Below are positions 36,328 to 45,793 of a stretch of DNA of 64,000 bases, piece after piece (the stretch's first letter is position 1; each line of letters begins with the position of its first letter). The stretch is from positions 289,063 through 353,062 of the forward strand of contig NZ_JACHEE010000005.1 of the NCBI RefSeq assembly GCF_014207375.1. Direction: 5' to 3'. Made by a program: the position numbers and the translations under genes. The notes beneath the pieces are model-generated. The model was not told the DNA's origin. It was given only the letters and a program-made list of their open reading frames with translations, and made no database searches. The stretch is from Arthrobacter sp. AZCC_0090. Its GTDB lineage: Bacteria > Actinomycetota > Actinomycetes > Actinomycetales > Micrococcaceae.

Positions 36328-38598
36328 ATGGTGACTCGTAGGAACCCTCTATTCGACACTGCCACCACTCTTGGAAAGATCCTCGGATTCCTTGGTGTGA
36401 GCGCTATTTGTGGTGTTCTGGTGGCGGGCTTGCTCGTCCCCGCCGCCGCTGTTTCGGGCAGTGCAGCCAGTGGGTCCATTCAATTCTTTGACACGCTGCC
36501 GGCGGAGCTCCAGGTGAACCCGCCCAGCCAGGCGACCACCATCTTGGCAGCGGACGGCAGCCAGATCGCCTCCATCTATTCGGAGAACCGCACACGGGTC
36601 CCCCTTGACCAGATGAGCCCATACATTAAGGACGCGATCGTCGCGGTCGAGGATAGCCGCTTCTACGAGCACGGTGGCGTTGACGCCACTGGCATCATGC
36701 GCGCCATCGTCAGCACGGCGCGCGGCCAGAAGCAGGGTGCTTCCACCATCACCCAGCAGTACGTGAACAACGTCATCAACGAGTCTCTCGTGTCCCAGGA
36801 CAAGGCGGCCGACGTCAAGCTCAATGGCGTCAACAAGGGCGTGGGCGACAAACTCCGGGAAATGAAGCTGGCCATCGCCTTGGAGAAGAAGTTCTCCAAG
36901 CAGCAGATCCTTGAGGGTTACCTCAACATCGTCTTCTTCAACAAAGACGCTTACGGCATCGAGGCCGCATCGAGGCTCTTCTTCAGCACTAGTGCCAAGG
37001 ATCTCACCTTGCCGCAGGCCGCCTTGCTGGCTGGCGTCGTCAACAGCCCGTCCTACTATGATCCCGTTGCGAACCCGGACCACGCGAAGCAGCGTCGCGA
37101 CCTGGTACTCGGCCTCATGTTGGACCAGGGCAAAATCAAGAAGGCGGATTACGACGCCGCCATCGCGGCGCCGGTGACCACCAAAGTGACGCAGCCTCGC
37201 CAAGGCTGTGCGTACGCTGCTACGGCACCGTATTTCTGTGACTACGTGTTGCATCTTCTCTACAACAACCCGGCCTACGGCGCCACCCAGGACGAACGCA
37301 TCAATCGCGTCTCGCGCGGCGGCCTCACCATCCAGACCACTCTCGATCCCAAGGCCCAGAACGCGGCGCAAGCCCAGGTGGACGCCACTACCGGCGCCAA
37401 CCCGGATAAGTGGGGCGCCACCATCGTCTCGGTCCAGCCGGGCAACGGAAAGATCGTTTCCATGGCCCAGAACACCGTGTGGCTGCCCGCCGCCGGGAAG
37501 TTCGATCAGACACAGAACTTCAATGTGGATGTGGTTGACTCCAAGGGCAACGACCTCAACGGTTTGGGCGGTTTCCAGCCCGGCTCCACCATGAAGCCGT
37601 TCACCTTTGCTGAATGGCTCAATGAGGGCAAGTCAATGAATACCACCATCAACGCGGCGGTCCGGCGCTACCCGCAGAATTTCCCGTGGATCAACACCTG
37701 TCCCACGCCCACCGATGGCTGGTATGACAGCACCAACGGAACTTTCGACCTCCAGAACTCGGACGATGTTCACTACCGCTCTATGTCGGTCTTGTATGGC
37801 CTCATGAACTCCATCAACACAGCTACCTTCGCCTCGGCATCCAAGGTGGACCTGTGCGGCATCCAAAAAATAGTGGATGCGGTGGGCATCCACGGCGGAA
37901 ACCCCATCCGTGACAAGGCCGGGACAATCACGGATCCCAATCCCAAGGTTCCCATGACCACGCTGGCCAACCTGATTGGTTCCACCCAGACCGCCCCGCT
38001 CACCATGGCGAGTGCGATGGCAACGTTCTCCAACAACGGCAAGTACTGCGAGCCCATCGCCATTACGTCCGTGACGGACCAGGCGGGCGCCAAGCTGCCT
38101 GCACAGTCTCCGAACTGCCGTGACGCAGTTACTCCGGAGGTTGCCCATGGTGTTGCGTACGCCATGCAAGAGGTTCTTAACCAGGGTTCTGGTTCGCTGA
38201 TCCAGCCCCGGATCTCCACCAAGACGAGTTTCCCCATCGCGGCCAAGACCGGAACCAATGACAACAATGGCTCCACCTGGGTTGTTGGCTACACTTCGGG
38301 ACTCGCAACGGCCAGCTGGTTCGGCGATCCCTTGGGCGGCCAGAACCGCTTCGGGCGCAACATCACCGTCAACGGCAAGTTCTATCCGAACGTCGACGGG
38401 TACATGATCGCCGGTCCGCAGTTCTCGAACTACATGTCCCAGGTTGCGCCCGCCTATGGAACCAACCCGTTCCCGGCACCGCCGTCCAACCTTCTGGATG
38501 CACCCTCGTTCCGAGCCCCGACGCCGAGCAACACGTCGCCAAGCACCCAGCCGAGCGGCAACGGCAACGGAAATGACAATGGGAAAAAGAATGGCTAA
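36328..38598 (+). CDS. ponA: Bifunctional penicillin-binding protein (class A)
   Basis: 756 aa cell-wall synthase from ATG 36328 (GTGGAGAAC upstream). One N-terminal membrane anchor (residues 20-45), a GT51 transglycosylase with EDSRFYEHGGVD near 107 and ASTITQQYV near 140, then a transpeptidase with SxxK in GSTMKPF near 418, SxN in MNSINTA near 493 and KTG in AAKTGTNDN near 639. The Ser/Asn/Gly-rich C-terminal tail is disordered. It polymerises and cross-links peptidoglycan outside the membrane. Its last bases overlap the metallophosphoesterase start. Confidence 0.93.
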   Translation: MVTRRNPLFDTATTLGKILGFLGVSAICGVLVAGLLVPAAAVSGSAASGSIQFFDTLPAELQVNPPSQATTILAADGSQIASIYSENRTRVPLDQMSPYIKDAIVAVEDSRFYEHGGVDATGIMRAIVSTARGQKQGASTITQQYVNNVINESLVSQDKAADVKLNGVNKGVGDKLREMKLAIALEKKFSKQQILEGYLNIVFFNKDAYGIEAASRLFFSTSAKDLTLPQAALLAGVVNSPSYYDPVANPDHAKQRRDLVLGLMLDQGKIKKADYDAAIAAPVTTKVTQPRQGCAYAATAPYFCDYVLHLLYNNPAYGATQDERINRVSRGGLTIQTTLDPKAQNAAQAQVDATTGANPDKWGATIVSVQPGNGKIVSMAQNTVWLPAAGKFDQTQNFNVDVVDSKGNDLNGLGGFQPGSTMKPFTFAEWLNEGKSMNTTINAAVRRYPQNFPWINTCPTPTDGWYDSTNGTFDLQNSDDVHYRSMSVLYGLMNSINTATFASASKVDLCGIQKIVDAVGIHGGNPIRDKAGTITDPNPKVPMTTLANLIGSTQTAPLTMASAMATFSNNGKYCEPIAITSVTDQAGAKLPAQSPNCRDAVTPEVAHGVAYAMQEVLNQGSGSLIQPRISTKTSFPIAAKTGTNDNNGSTWVVGYTSGLATASWFGDPLGGQNRFGRNITVNGKFYPNVDGYMIAGPQFSNYMSQVAPAYGTNPFPAPPSNLLDAPSFRAPTPSNTSPSTQPSGNGNGNDNGKKNG

Positions 38599-39553
38599 CG
38601 GCTCTAAGCCCGCCGTTGAATCGCTGGCAAGCCGCGTTCGAAGCATCGGGCGCGGCTTCGCCGTCGCTGCAGGTGCAGGCGCAACCGCTGGAGTGGCGGG
38701 TCTTGCCTATGGCCTGTGGGAAAAGAACCAGTTCGTGCTCCGTGAGGAAACCCTTCCCATCCTCCCCGAAGGCTCGGCTCCCCTGCGGGTCCTGCATGTG
38801 AGCGACATCCACTTCGTCCCGAGCCAACGGAAGAAAGCCGAATGGCTACGTTCGCTCGCGGCGCTCGAACCAGACCTCGTGGTTAACACTGGCGACAACC
38901 TCAGCCACCCTCACGCCGTCGTACCGCTATTGGATGCACTGCAGCCGCTGTTGAAGTTCCCAGGCGTCTTCGTCCCTGGTTCTAACGACTACTACGCTCC
39001 TCGGTTCAAGAATCCGGCCAGCTATTTCCTCGGCCCCTCGCGCGTTAAGAACGATCCCGTCGAGCTTGATTGGCCGCGCCTGCGTTCGGGTTTCGGGATG
39101 TCCGGCTGGATCGATCTCACCAACAGGCATCAATCCCTGCCCATCAACGGGATCCGCTTCGATTTCTCCGGCGTCGATGATCCCCATCTGAAGAGGGAAC
39201 GCTATGCCGGCTGGCCTCGCGGCACGGTAGGCCAGGACTCCCGCCCGCACCTGCGCCTAGCCGTCATTCATGCGCCCTACCAACGCGTCCTGGACCATTT
39301 CACGGACGATTCCGCAGACCTCATCCTCGCCGGGCACACCCACGGCGGCCAGATCTGCATCCCCGGCTATGGCGCCCTCGTTGCCAATTGCGACCTCCCC
39401 ACGTGGCGGGCCAAGGGCTTGCATGACTGGGAAAACAACGGACGCACGACGCCGGTCAACGTCTCAGGGGGCATCGGCACCTCCCGCTTCGCCCCCGTAC
39501 GGATCGCCTGCAAGCCAGAAGCGGTGTTGCTGACACTCACGGCCCGCCAGTAG
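38591..39553 (+). CDS. Metallophosphoesterase, membrane-associated
   Basis: 320 aa from ATG 38591, which overlaps the ponA stop by 8 bp (ATGs at 38573 and 38579 are alternatives). One N-terminal hydrophobic segment (AVAAGAGATAGVAGLAYGL), then the calcineurin-like metal-binding blocks: SDIHFV, NTGDNLSH, PGSNDYY and GHTHGGQICIPG. The GNHE block reads GSND, a common variant in this subfamily. The ponA-phosphoesterase pair recurs in Actinobacteria, suggesting a cell-envelope role such as lipid or UDP-sugar pyrophosphate cleavage (inference). Confidence 0.85.
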   Translation: MANGSKPAVESLASRVRSIGRGFAVAAGAGATAGVAGLAYGLWEKNQFVLREETLPILPEGSAPLRVLHVSDIHFVPSQRKKAEWLRSLAALEPDLVVNTGDNLSHPHAVVPLLDALQPLLKFPGVFVPGSNDYYAPRFKNPASYFLGPSRVKNDPVELDWPRLRSGFGMSGWIDLTNRHQSLPINGIRFDFSGVDDPHLKRERYAGWPRGTVGQDSRPHLRLAVIHAPYQRVLDHFTDDSADLILAGHTHGGQICIPGYGALVANCDLPTWRAKGLHDWENNGRTTPVNVSGGIGTSRFAPVRIACKPEAVLLTLTARQ

Positions 39554-39635
39554 CCCTTCTGCCGAGCCCGCGAGCAGCAGCGCGGCACACAGTTCGCCCC
39601 CGCCCCTGAGCATGCACATTCAGCCAGACCAAGGT

Positions 39636-39740
39636 TGGACATGTCCATCCTTGACCACTGAGCATGTCCTTCGCACCGAGCCAAGGATGGGCATGACAGC
39701 ACTATGTCCATCCTTGGCTACCAAAGCTGGACATGTCCCT
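39636..39740. repeat. GGACAT-family intergenic repeat, locus 2
   Basis: TGGACATGTCCA-type palindromes at about 39636 and 39729, plus a 14-bp hairpin CCAAGGATGGGCAT / ATGTCCATCCTTGG (39681-39694 with 39704-39717) containing one G-T wobble. It sits in the 376-bp gap between the metallophosphoesterase and the ABC exporter; the rest of the gap (39741-39929) shows no gene and should hold the exporter promoter. Confidence 0.8.
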
Positions 39741-39929
39741 CGGGAAAACAGGTCCCGCAGGGAAACCAAGTCCTCAGTAAACTAGGTTCTCAATACCTCC
39801 CATCACGCACCGCAATGCTGCTGTGAATCCCGTCACGCGATGGCATAGGGTAGTTGCTACAGGAAACTACATCCGAGCGTCGCGCCGGGTTGGCGCGGAA
39901 CACTGGGACAAAGCTGTTGAGAAGTGGGC

Positions 39930-41759
39930 ATGGCCAAACAGACTTCATTCTTCACCTCCGTCAAACGTCTCTATCCGCACGTCAAACCGATCCTCCCCCG
40001 GCTTTTCATGGGGCTGCTCAGCGCGTTGATGGCCAGCATCGTAGCTCTTGCCATCCCACAGGTACTGCGGGTTTTGATCAACGGTTCCCTGCACCCTGGC
40101 GGCCCCAGCAGCGCCGTCTGGATCGCCGCCGTCGTGGTTCTTGCCCTTGGCATCGCAGAGGCGGGGCTAGTGGCGCTAAGGCGCCAGTTCGTCATCAATC
40201 CGGCGACCACGGTGGAAACCAGGATGCGGGTGTTGCTCTATGGGCATCTGCAGGATCTCACGGTGTCCTTCCACGATCGCTGGGGTTCCGGACAGTTGCT
40301 GTCGCGCGCCATGACCGATTTGAATTTCCTGCGGCGTTGGATGGCGTTCGGCGCGATCATGCTGGTGGTGACCACGCTGACAGTGGTGATCGGCGTCGTC
40401 GTGATGTTCTCGATGAGCTGGCAGCTGGCTTTGATCTTCCTGGCCGCCGCAGTGCCCATCATGGTCTTTTCGTTCCGTTTCCGTCGCCGCTTCAGCCTGG
40501 TGACCCGGCTCAGCCAGGACCAGGCCGGCGATCTCGCCACCACCGTGGAGGAATCCGTCCATGGTATCCGCGTTCTGAAGGCGTTCGGCCGGAGCCGCGA
40601 AGCACTGGAGAACTTCAATGAGCAGGCCGAGGAGCTGAGGCAGACCGAGATCGCCAAGGCCAAGCATCAGGCGACGTTCACCCTGGTGGTCACCCTGTTG
40701 CCGGAACTGGCACTCGGAATCGGGCTCGTGACGGGCATCCTGCTGGTGTCGACGCACGAACTCAGCATCGGCTCGCTCGTTGCGTTCTTCGCCACCGCGG
40801 CGGTGGTGGCGTCGCCCGTGGAATTCTCGGGGATGCTCCTGGCCATGGCACTGACTGCCAAGACGGCGTTGGACCGGCATTTCGAGGTCATGGATACGCC
40901 CAACACCATCACGGACCCCGCGAACCCGACGACACCAGCTGAACTGCGTGGGGCCTTGAGCTTCAACGCTGCCGCTTTCGGCTTCGACGACGGCGCCCGG
41001 CTCCTGCACGACATCTCCCTGGACATCGAGCCCGGCGAAACCATGGCACTCGTGGGCATCACCGGCAGCGGAAAGAGTGCTTTGCTTCAGCTGGTCCCGC
41101 GGCTCTACGACGTCACTGAAGGTTCCGTGAGCATCGACGGCGTGGATGTGCGCGACTTCAACGTGGAGCAGCTTCGGACTGTTGTAGCGGTTGCTTTCGA
41201 GGACACCACGCTGTTCTCCAGCTCTGTCCGGGACAACGTGCTGCTCGGCGCGCCCGACGCTTCCGAGGAAGCCCTCGACGAATCCCTCGACGTCGCGCAG
41301 GCGCACTTCGCGTACTCGCTGCCCGACGGCGTCGAGACCCTCATCGGAGAAGAAGGACTGAGCCTTTCCGGCGGCCAGCGGCAGCGCATTGCCCTTGCCC
41401 GCGCCATCGCAGCCAAGCCGAAAGTCTTGGTGTTGGATGATCCGCTGTCGGCCCTGGACGTGAACACCGAGGAACTCGTCGAGGCCAGGCTCCGCGAAGT
41501 CCTCCGGGACACCACCACCCTTATCGTCGCCCACCGGCCCTCGACCGTGGCCTTGGCCGATCGCGTCGCGCTGCTCGAAAACGGAAGCATCACCGCCGTC
41601 GGGACCCATACGGAACTCTTGGCCCACAATGCGCACTACCGCTATGTGATCGCGAGCCTGGACGCGGGTCCGAAGGACCTCGACCGCGAGCTGGACGAAC
41701 TGGAACACGAGCTGGATGCGGAGCAGCACATGGACCAAGCCGGGGAGGGCCGCCGATGA
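39930..41759 (+). CDS. ABC exporter half-transporter with degenerate catalytic site
   Basis: 609 aa from ATG 39930 (GTG 39924 is an alternative). Six transmembrane helices (residues 20-320) then an ATPase domain: Walker [10 protein letters not shown] near 378, canonical signature LSGGQRQR near 478, Walker [10 protein letters not shown] near 501 where the catalytic Glu is Asp, H-loop AHRPST. With the next gene (4-bp overlap) it forms a heterodimer of the BmrCD/TM287-288 type. The substrate is unknown (drugs, lipids or peptides). Confidence 0.9.
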   Translation: MAKQTSFFTSVKRLYPHVKPILPRLFMGLLSALMASIVALAIPQVLRVLINGSLHPGGPSSAVWIAAVVVLALGIAEAGLVALRRQFVINPATTVETRMRVLLYGHLQDLTVSFHDRWGSGQLLSRAMTDLNFLRRWMAFGAIMLVVTTLTVVIGVVVMFSMSWQLALIFLAAAVPIMVFSFRFRRRFSLVTRLSQDQAGDLATTVEESVHGIRVLKAFGRSREALENFNEQAEELRQTEIAKAKHQATFTLVVTLLPELALGIGLVTGILLVSTHELSIGSLVAFFATAAVVASPVEFSGMLLAMALTAKTALDRHFEVMDTPNTITDPANPTTPAELRGALSFNAAAFGFDDGARLLHDISLDIEPGETMALVGITGSGKSALLQLVPRLYDVTEGSVSIDGVDVRDFNVEQLRTVVAVAFEDTTLFSSSVRDNVLLGAPDASEEALDESLDVAQAHFAYSLPDGVETLIGEEGLSLSGGQRQRIALARAIAAKPKVLVLDDPLSALDVNTEELVEARLREVLRDTTTLIVAHRPSTVALADRVALLENGSITAVGTHTELLAHNAHYRYVIASLDAGPKDLDRELDELEHELDAEQHMDQAGEGRR

Positions 41760-43573
41760 GCAATTTCGGAACCGCCAATGAAGACAATGCCCACCTGAGC
41801 CGGAGCGACAGCAAAGCAGTACGACGGCGGTCGGTCGCCTTGTTGGGCTCGCTCATCCGCCCGGTGCGGCTGCGGTTTTGGCTGACGCTGGGAATGGTGG
41901 TGCTCTCGCAGGCCACCCGCGTGGCGGGGCCGGCGATCATCGCTTTCGGCATTGACCATGCACTGCCCTCACTGCTCGCCGGGAACAACATGCCACTGCT
42001 CCTTGCCGGAGTCCTGTACCTGACGGCGGCCATCGCAACAGCTGTACTGACGGCCCTCTATGTCACGTCCACGGCGAACCTGAGCCAGGCCATGCTCCTT
42101 GACTTGCGGCTGCGGGTGTTCCGGCACACGCAGCGGCTCAGCTTGGAGTTCCACGAGAAGTACACCTCGGGCCGCATTATCGCCCGGCAGACATCGGACC
42201 TTGAGGCACTGCGCGAATTGCTCGATTCGGGCGTTAGTTCCCTGGCTTCCGGGCTGCTGTTCATGCTCTTTACGGCATTCACCGTGTTCGTCCTCGATTG
42301 GCGCAGTGGGCTCATCATGCTCGCCACCGGCGTGCCCATGTTCTTCCTGGCCCGCTGGTACCAGAAGCATTCCCAGATCGCCTTCCGCGAATCCAGAGTG
42401 GTCTCTGCCCGGCTGATCGTGCATTTCGTGGAGACCATGACCGGCATCCGGGCCATCAAGGCATTCCGCAAGGAACCGGAGAACGCCGAGCGCTATGCCG
42501 AGCTGTCCGAGGACTACCGCAAGGTCACCGTCCGCTCCATCAACCTCAACGGCATCTTCCAACCAGGCCTGGTCCTGATCGGCAATGTGTGCGTGGCGGT
42601 AGTCCTGCTGTTCGGCGGCTTCCGGGTACTCTCCGGGGAGCTGGCAGTGGGCGTCCTCCTGGCATTGATCCTTTCCACGAAGCGTTTCTTCCAGCCCGTG
42701 GACCAGATGGCCATGTTCTACAACTCCTTCCAGAGCGCCCAGGCCGCATTGGAGAAGGTGTCCGGCCTGCTGCAGGAGATCCCCACCGTCCGACCTCCCA
42801 AGAACCCCGTGCCTTTGCCCCATGCCCGCGGCCAAATCGACTTCCTCGGCGTGGAGTTCGGCTACGGCAACGGGACTGTGGTGGTCCCCGAGTTGGACCT
42901 ACACATCCCCGCCGGGCAAACCGTTGCGCTTGTGGGACAGACCGGCGCCGGGAAATCGACTTTCGCCAAGCTGATCGCGCGCTTCTACGACGTCACCGAG
43001 GGTTCCTTGACCCTCGACGGCGTTGACTTACGGGAACTCTCGACGGCGGACCTGCGCCGCGCCGTCGTGATGGTCACCCAGGAGGCATTCCTCTTCAGCG
43101 GCTCCGTGGCGGACAATATCGCCCTGGGGCGGCCGGAGGCCTCCCGTGCGGAGATCGAAGCCGCTGCGAAGGCTGTTGGTGCGCACGACTTCATCTCCGC
43201 GTTGCCCGACGGCTACGATACCGACGTCAACAAGCGCGGCGGACGGGTGTCGGCAGGCCAACGGCAACTGATCGGCTTCGCCCGAGCGTTCATTGCCGCC
43301 CCTGCGGTACTCATCCTGGACGAGGCGACCTCGTCGTTGGACATTCCCTCCGAACGACTGGTCCAGGCCGGGTTGTCCCGGCTCCTGTCGGGATCGGATT
43401 CCGAGCGGACCGCCATCATCATCGCCCACCGGCTCTCTACGGTAGAGACCGCAGACCGGGTACTGGTGGTGCACGAGGGACGCATCGTGGAAGACGGCAC
43501 ACCGGCCGAACTCATCAGCGGCGGAGGGCGCTTCGCTCGCTTGCACGGCGCTTGGAAGGACTCGCTTGTCTGA
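41756..43573 (+). CDS. ABC exporter half-transporter with canonical Walker B
   Basis: 605 aa, ATGA overlap with its partner. Six transmembrane helices, then Walker [10 protein letters not shown] near 394, a degenerate signature VSAGQRQL near 498, a full Walker [10 protein letters not shown] near 518 with catalytic Glu, and H-loop AHRLST. Combined with the partner's LSGGQ, this gives one competent and one degenerate ATP site, the hallmark of asymmetric exporters. Last protein gene before tRNA-Pro. Confidence 0.9.
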   Translation: MSNFGTANEDNAHLSRSDSKAVRRRSVALLGSLIRPVRLRFWLTLGMVVLSQATRVAGPAIIAFGIDHALPSLLAGNNMPLLLAGVLYLTAAIATAVLTALYVTSTANLSQAMLLDLRLRVFRHTQRLSLEFHEKYTSGRIIARQTSDLEALRELLDSGVSSLASGLLFMLFTAFTVFVLDWRSGLIMLATGVPMFFLARWYQKHSQIAFRESRVVSARLIVHFVETMTGIRAIKAFRKEPENAERYAELSEDYRKVTVRSINLNGIFQPGLVLIGNVCVAVVLLFGGFRVLSGELAVGVLLALILSTKRFFQPVDQMAMFYNSFQSAQAALEKVSGLLQEIPTVRPPKNPVPLPHARGQIDFLGVEFGYGNGTVVVPELDLHIPAGQTVALVGQTGAGKSTFAKLIARFYDVTEGSLTLDGVDLRELSTADLRRAVVMVTQEAFLFSGSVADNIALGRPEASRAEIEAAAKAVGAHDFISALPDGYDTDVNKRGGRVSAGQRQLIGFARAFIAAPAVLILDEATSSLDIPSERLVQAGLSRLLSGSDSERTAIIIAHRLSTVETADRVLVVHEGRIVEDGTPAELISGGGRFARLHGAWKDSLV

Positions 43574-43645
43574 CGCCGGCGCCCCGTTCGATTTCGCATC
43601 CGGGCGGGCATCGGCTATTCTTGAACAGTTGCTTTCGCAGCGGAT

Positions 43646-43722
<77 letters not shown>

Positions 43723-43725
43723 ATT

Positions 43726-43766
43726 GATAGAAGGCCTTCCAGTCGGAAGGCCTTCTATCTTTATTT
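43726..43766 (+). terminator. Terminator of tRNA-Pro
   Basis: Perfect 15-bp stem GATAGAAGGCCTTCC / GGAAGGCCTTCTATC with a 4-nt loop, followed by TTTATTT. Confidence 0.95.
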
Positions 43767-43912
43767 AACGAGGTTTAGGCGGAGCCAGTAAAATCTCAAA
43801 AACATTCCTATGACCGGTTTTCCCGAGCCTGCCCGAGGTTTAGAGACAAGTGTTGTTAACAACCCGAAGCAATGGGGGGAACGGGGCCATGACAGCAGGC
43901 GGATCATGGCGC

Positions 43913-43954
43913 AAAAAAAATCCCCGGCGTGTCGATTTATACACCCCGGGGATT
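43913..43954 (-). terminator. Terminator of the repeat-peptide gene
   Basis: Read on the minus strand: stem AATCCCCGG / CCGGGGATT with inner GTGT/ACAC pairing, followed by a run of eight T. It lies 64 bp after the peptide stop and fits intrinsic termination of a short dedicated transcript. A perfect palindrome GTTGTTAACAAC (43852-43863) lies just beyond. Confidence 0.9.
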
Positions 43955-44017
43955 CATCACTTCATTTGAATTATTCCTCGTCTGCCCGGTTCCCCGGGAG
44001 CCGCCACCAGTCTTTGC

Positions 44018-44278
44018 CTACATAGGGTCAGGCCAGTTACCGATCATCGGCCTCACCACCATGGGATCGGGCCAGTTGCCGATAGCCTGCGAGGCCCGCA
44101 TGGGATCGGGCCAGTTGCCGATAGCCTGGGCGACCCTCATCGGGTCAGGCCAGTTGCCAATGCTGAGCACCGTGCTGACGGTGTCTGCCACAGGGGCTGC
44201 GGAAACGACGGCTGGCGCCGCGGCAGAGCATGCAAGAGCGCCGGCCAAGGCGACTGCTGCAGCAATCTTCTTCAACAT
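44018..44278 (-). CDS. Secreted multicopy peptide precursor (four IGNWPDPM units)
   Basis: 86 aa. Start ATG 44278 with AGGAAA 6 bases upstream. Signal peptide: basic MLKK, hydrophobic core, likely signal peptidase I site near VSA-AP (residues 26-29); a lipobox reading of ALAC is weak. After about 11 residues come four identical IGNWPDPM units (40-47, 53-60, 66-73, 79-86) at an exact 13-residue period, joined by RVAQA, RASQA and VVRPM; the last unit ends the protein. The units differ at DNA level only at synonymous positions, so selection acts on the peptide. Divergent from an HTH-TPR regulator, with its own promoter and terminator. Probable pheromone precursor; not a family I recognise. Confidence 0.85.
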   Translation of the reverse strand: MLKKIAAAVALAGALACSAAAPAVVSAAPVADTVSTVLSIGNWPDPMRVAQAIGNWPDPMRASQAIGNWPDPMVVRPMIGNWPDPM

Positions 44279-44339
44279 AATTTTTCCTCAATGCGAGTCG
44301 GATTCGTTACGGAAATTACGCGGTCCCTGTTGACATTCA

Positions 44340-44370
44340 TTGTAAAATGTTTTCCACAGCGACTGTCAAG
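44340..44370 (-). promoter_or_regulatory. Promoter of the peptide precursor gene
   Basis: Minus strand: TTGACA (44370-44365), 19-bp spacer, TACAAT (44345-44340); a TTTACA at 17 bp is an alternative -10. Expected transcript start near 44333, leaving a leader of about 55 nt. A plus-strand TTGACA at 44331-44336 makes an inverted repeat with it (TTGACA-N28-TGTCAA). Confidence 0.6.
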
Positions 44371-44372
44371 GT

Positions 44373-44384
44373 TTACGCGTAAAG
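44373..44384. promoter_or_regulatory. Perfect palindrome, candidate operator of the HTH-TPR regulator
   Basis: TTTACGCGTAAA, a perfect 12-bp palindrome directly upstream of the peptide promoter's -35 and 33 bp before the regulator's GTG. A half-site-like ATTACGCG recurs at 44316-44323 in the peptide leader. It is well placed to control both divergent genes. Confidence 0.55.
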
Positions 44385-44416
44385 ACAGCGCAAAGACAAG
44401 CCTCTAGGAGGAACCT

Positions 44417-45703
44417 GTGGGGAACGGATTCGGAGAAAAGCTCCGTGCCGAACGGCTCGAACGTGGGCTGACCCAGGCGGAATTGGGCAGGGACCTTTAC
44501 TCTCCAAGCTACATTTCACTTCTTGAAACTGGCCGGCGGGAACCCACTGCCGAGGTCATTGAAGAACTCGCCCGGCGCCTCGAGTTGGCACCAAAAGCAC
44601 TGGAGGCCTGGAGCCAGCCGGTATCGCTCAGTGACGCCGAATACGTGCTCGCGGGGCTGTATGCCAGGCAGGCCTGGGACCTGAGGGACTACCCCCTCGC
44701 AGCGAGCCACGCATTGACCGCAGCCCAAATCGCGCTTGAAGCAAAGAACACCAGCGCGTGGTGGAACATGACGTACATGCAGGCCGAGTGCCTCATGAAG
44801 CAGGGGCAATTGAAGGAATGCCAGCAGATCATCCAGCATCTCCTGGAACACCCCATGGCCACAGAGTCCGCGGGCTTGGGAGTCCGTGCCCGGCAAATGC
44901 TTGCCGCAGTCTGCCACGGCCAGGGCCAACTGGCCACCGCCGTCGAACACGCAAAGGAAGCCGTGAGGCTTTCCGAGCAGTTGCCCAAAGGCTCAACGTT
45001 GATCATCGGTGCGCATCGGGCGCTGATCGGAGCACTGGCCGAGAGCGGCAGGTTGGATGAAGCCTGGACGTATTGCCAGGCCATGAACAGCCAGATGGAC
45101 GACCATTCGATGTCGCAGCTCGCAGGCGAGGTGGCCTGGGTGGTGGGAAACGTGGCCTTCATGCGGCATGACTACATCGAGGGCATCAAGCACCACGAGC
45201 GTGCCGCCAAGCTGCTCTCCCCCGCCAATGACATTGAGCTGTGGGCCCGCTTCAACAAGGCATCTGCGGCTGTACGCCTCTCCTCGGGAATCGTGGAGCC
45301 GGAGACGCTCTCTGCCATCGAACGGGCTGAACTGGCTCTGTCGATCGTGGGGGGAAACAAGACGGACCAGCTGGAGGTTGCCTTTATCCGCGCCCGCTGG
45401 CTCTACCTGACAGGCGACATTCCGGCCGCCATCGCCAAGTTGCGCGAAATCCACGCAGACCGCGACGTCCTTGCCCGCCACACCGCAGGCGAAGTCGCCT
45501 TCCTCCTTGGCAAGGCCCTCAAAGCGGCCGGGGAAAACGCCGATGCCCTGGTCCATCTCGAAGAAGCGCAACGTGACTTCACCGCCGCGGGAGCGGCAGA
45601 CCGGGTCCAACAGGCACTCGACTCCGTGCTGGAAATAAGGCTGGCGGAACGTCGGGCGGCAGCAGGCCAAGGTGGCAGCGCGCAGTCTTCCCGCGCAAGC
45701 TAA
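44417..45703 (+). CDS. XRE-type HTH regulator with TPR-like domain (RRNPP-like)
   Basis: 428 aa, GTG start with AGGAGG at ideal spacing. An N-terminal XRE helix-turn-helix (residues 6-58: KLRAERLERGLTQAEL, PSYISLLETGRREP) is followed by some 350 residues of paired amphipathic helices with TPR-like periodicity (for example AGLYARQAWDLRDYPLAASH and GEVAFLLGKALKAAGENADA), then a short disordered tail. This is the architecture of PlcR, NprR and Rgg, receptors that bind small re-imported peptides. The divergent neighbour encodes a secreted repeat peptide, the natural candidate ligand. No transmembrane or enzymatic domain is seen. DNA target: probably the palindrome at 44373. Confidence 0.85.
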   Translation: MGNGFGEKLRAERLERGLTQAELGRDLYSPSYISLLETGRREPTAEVIEELARRLELAPKALEAWSQPVSLSDAEYVLAGLYARQAWDLRDYPLAASHALTAAQIALEAKNTSAWWNMTYMQAECLMKQGQLKECQQIIQHLLEHPMATESAGLGVRARQMLAAVCHGQGQLATAVEHAKEAVRLSEQLPKGSTLIIGAHRALIGALAESGRLDEAWTYCQAMNSQMDDHSMSQLAGEVAWVVGNVAFMRHDYIEGIKHHERAAKLLSPANDIELWARFNKASAAVRLSSGIVEPETLSAIERAELALSIVGGNKTDQLEVAFIRARWLYLTGDIPAAIAKLREIHADRDVLARHTAGEVAFLLGKALKAAGENADALVHLEEAQRDFTAAGAADRVQQALDSVLEIRLAERRAAAGQGGSAQSSRAS

Positions 45704-45720
45704 GAGCCCTATACACGGCT

Positions 45721-45750
45721 AGAGCCCCGGACCAGACGGTCCGGGGCTCT
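45721..45750. terminator. Bidirectional terminator between the HTH-TPR gene and purC
   Basis: Perfect 13-bp stem AGAGCCCCGGACC / GGTCCGGGGCTCT with a 4-nt loop, 17 bp after the regulator stop and between convergent genes. Confidence 0.85.
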
Positions 45751-45793
45751 TCCCATGCTTGTTGCCTGGTAGCTGCAGGCTGAGCATCGCAGG

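Noticed and set aside
40176..41738. 520-aa minus-strand frame across the ABC exporter
   Set aside because: Complement of a membrane/ATPase gene; no family features.
44018..44278. Reading the repeat peptide as a multi-core RiPP precursor
   Set aside because: Four cores would fit, but there is a clear Sec-type signal peptide, no leader recognition motif, no modifying enzyme nearby, and a divergent HTH-TPR gene that fits signalling better. Not excluded outright.
43929..44333. Plus-strand frame with GSGQLPI repeats opposite the peptide gene
   Set aside because: It mirrors the repeats on the other strand, has no ribosome site or signal peptide, and the codon pattern (third-position-only changes) fits the minus-strand reading.
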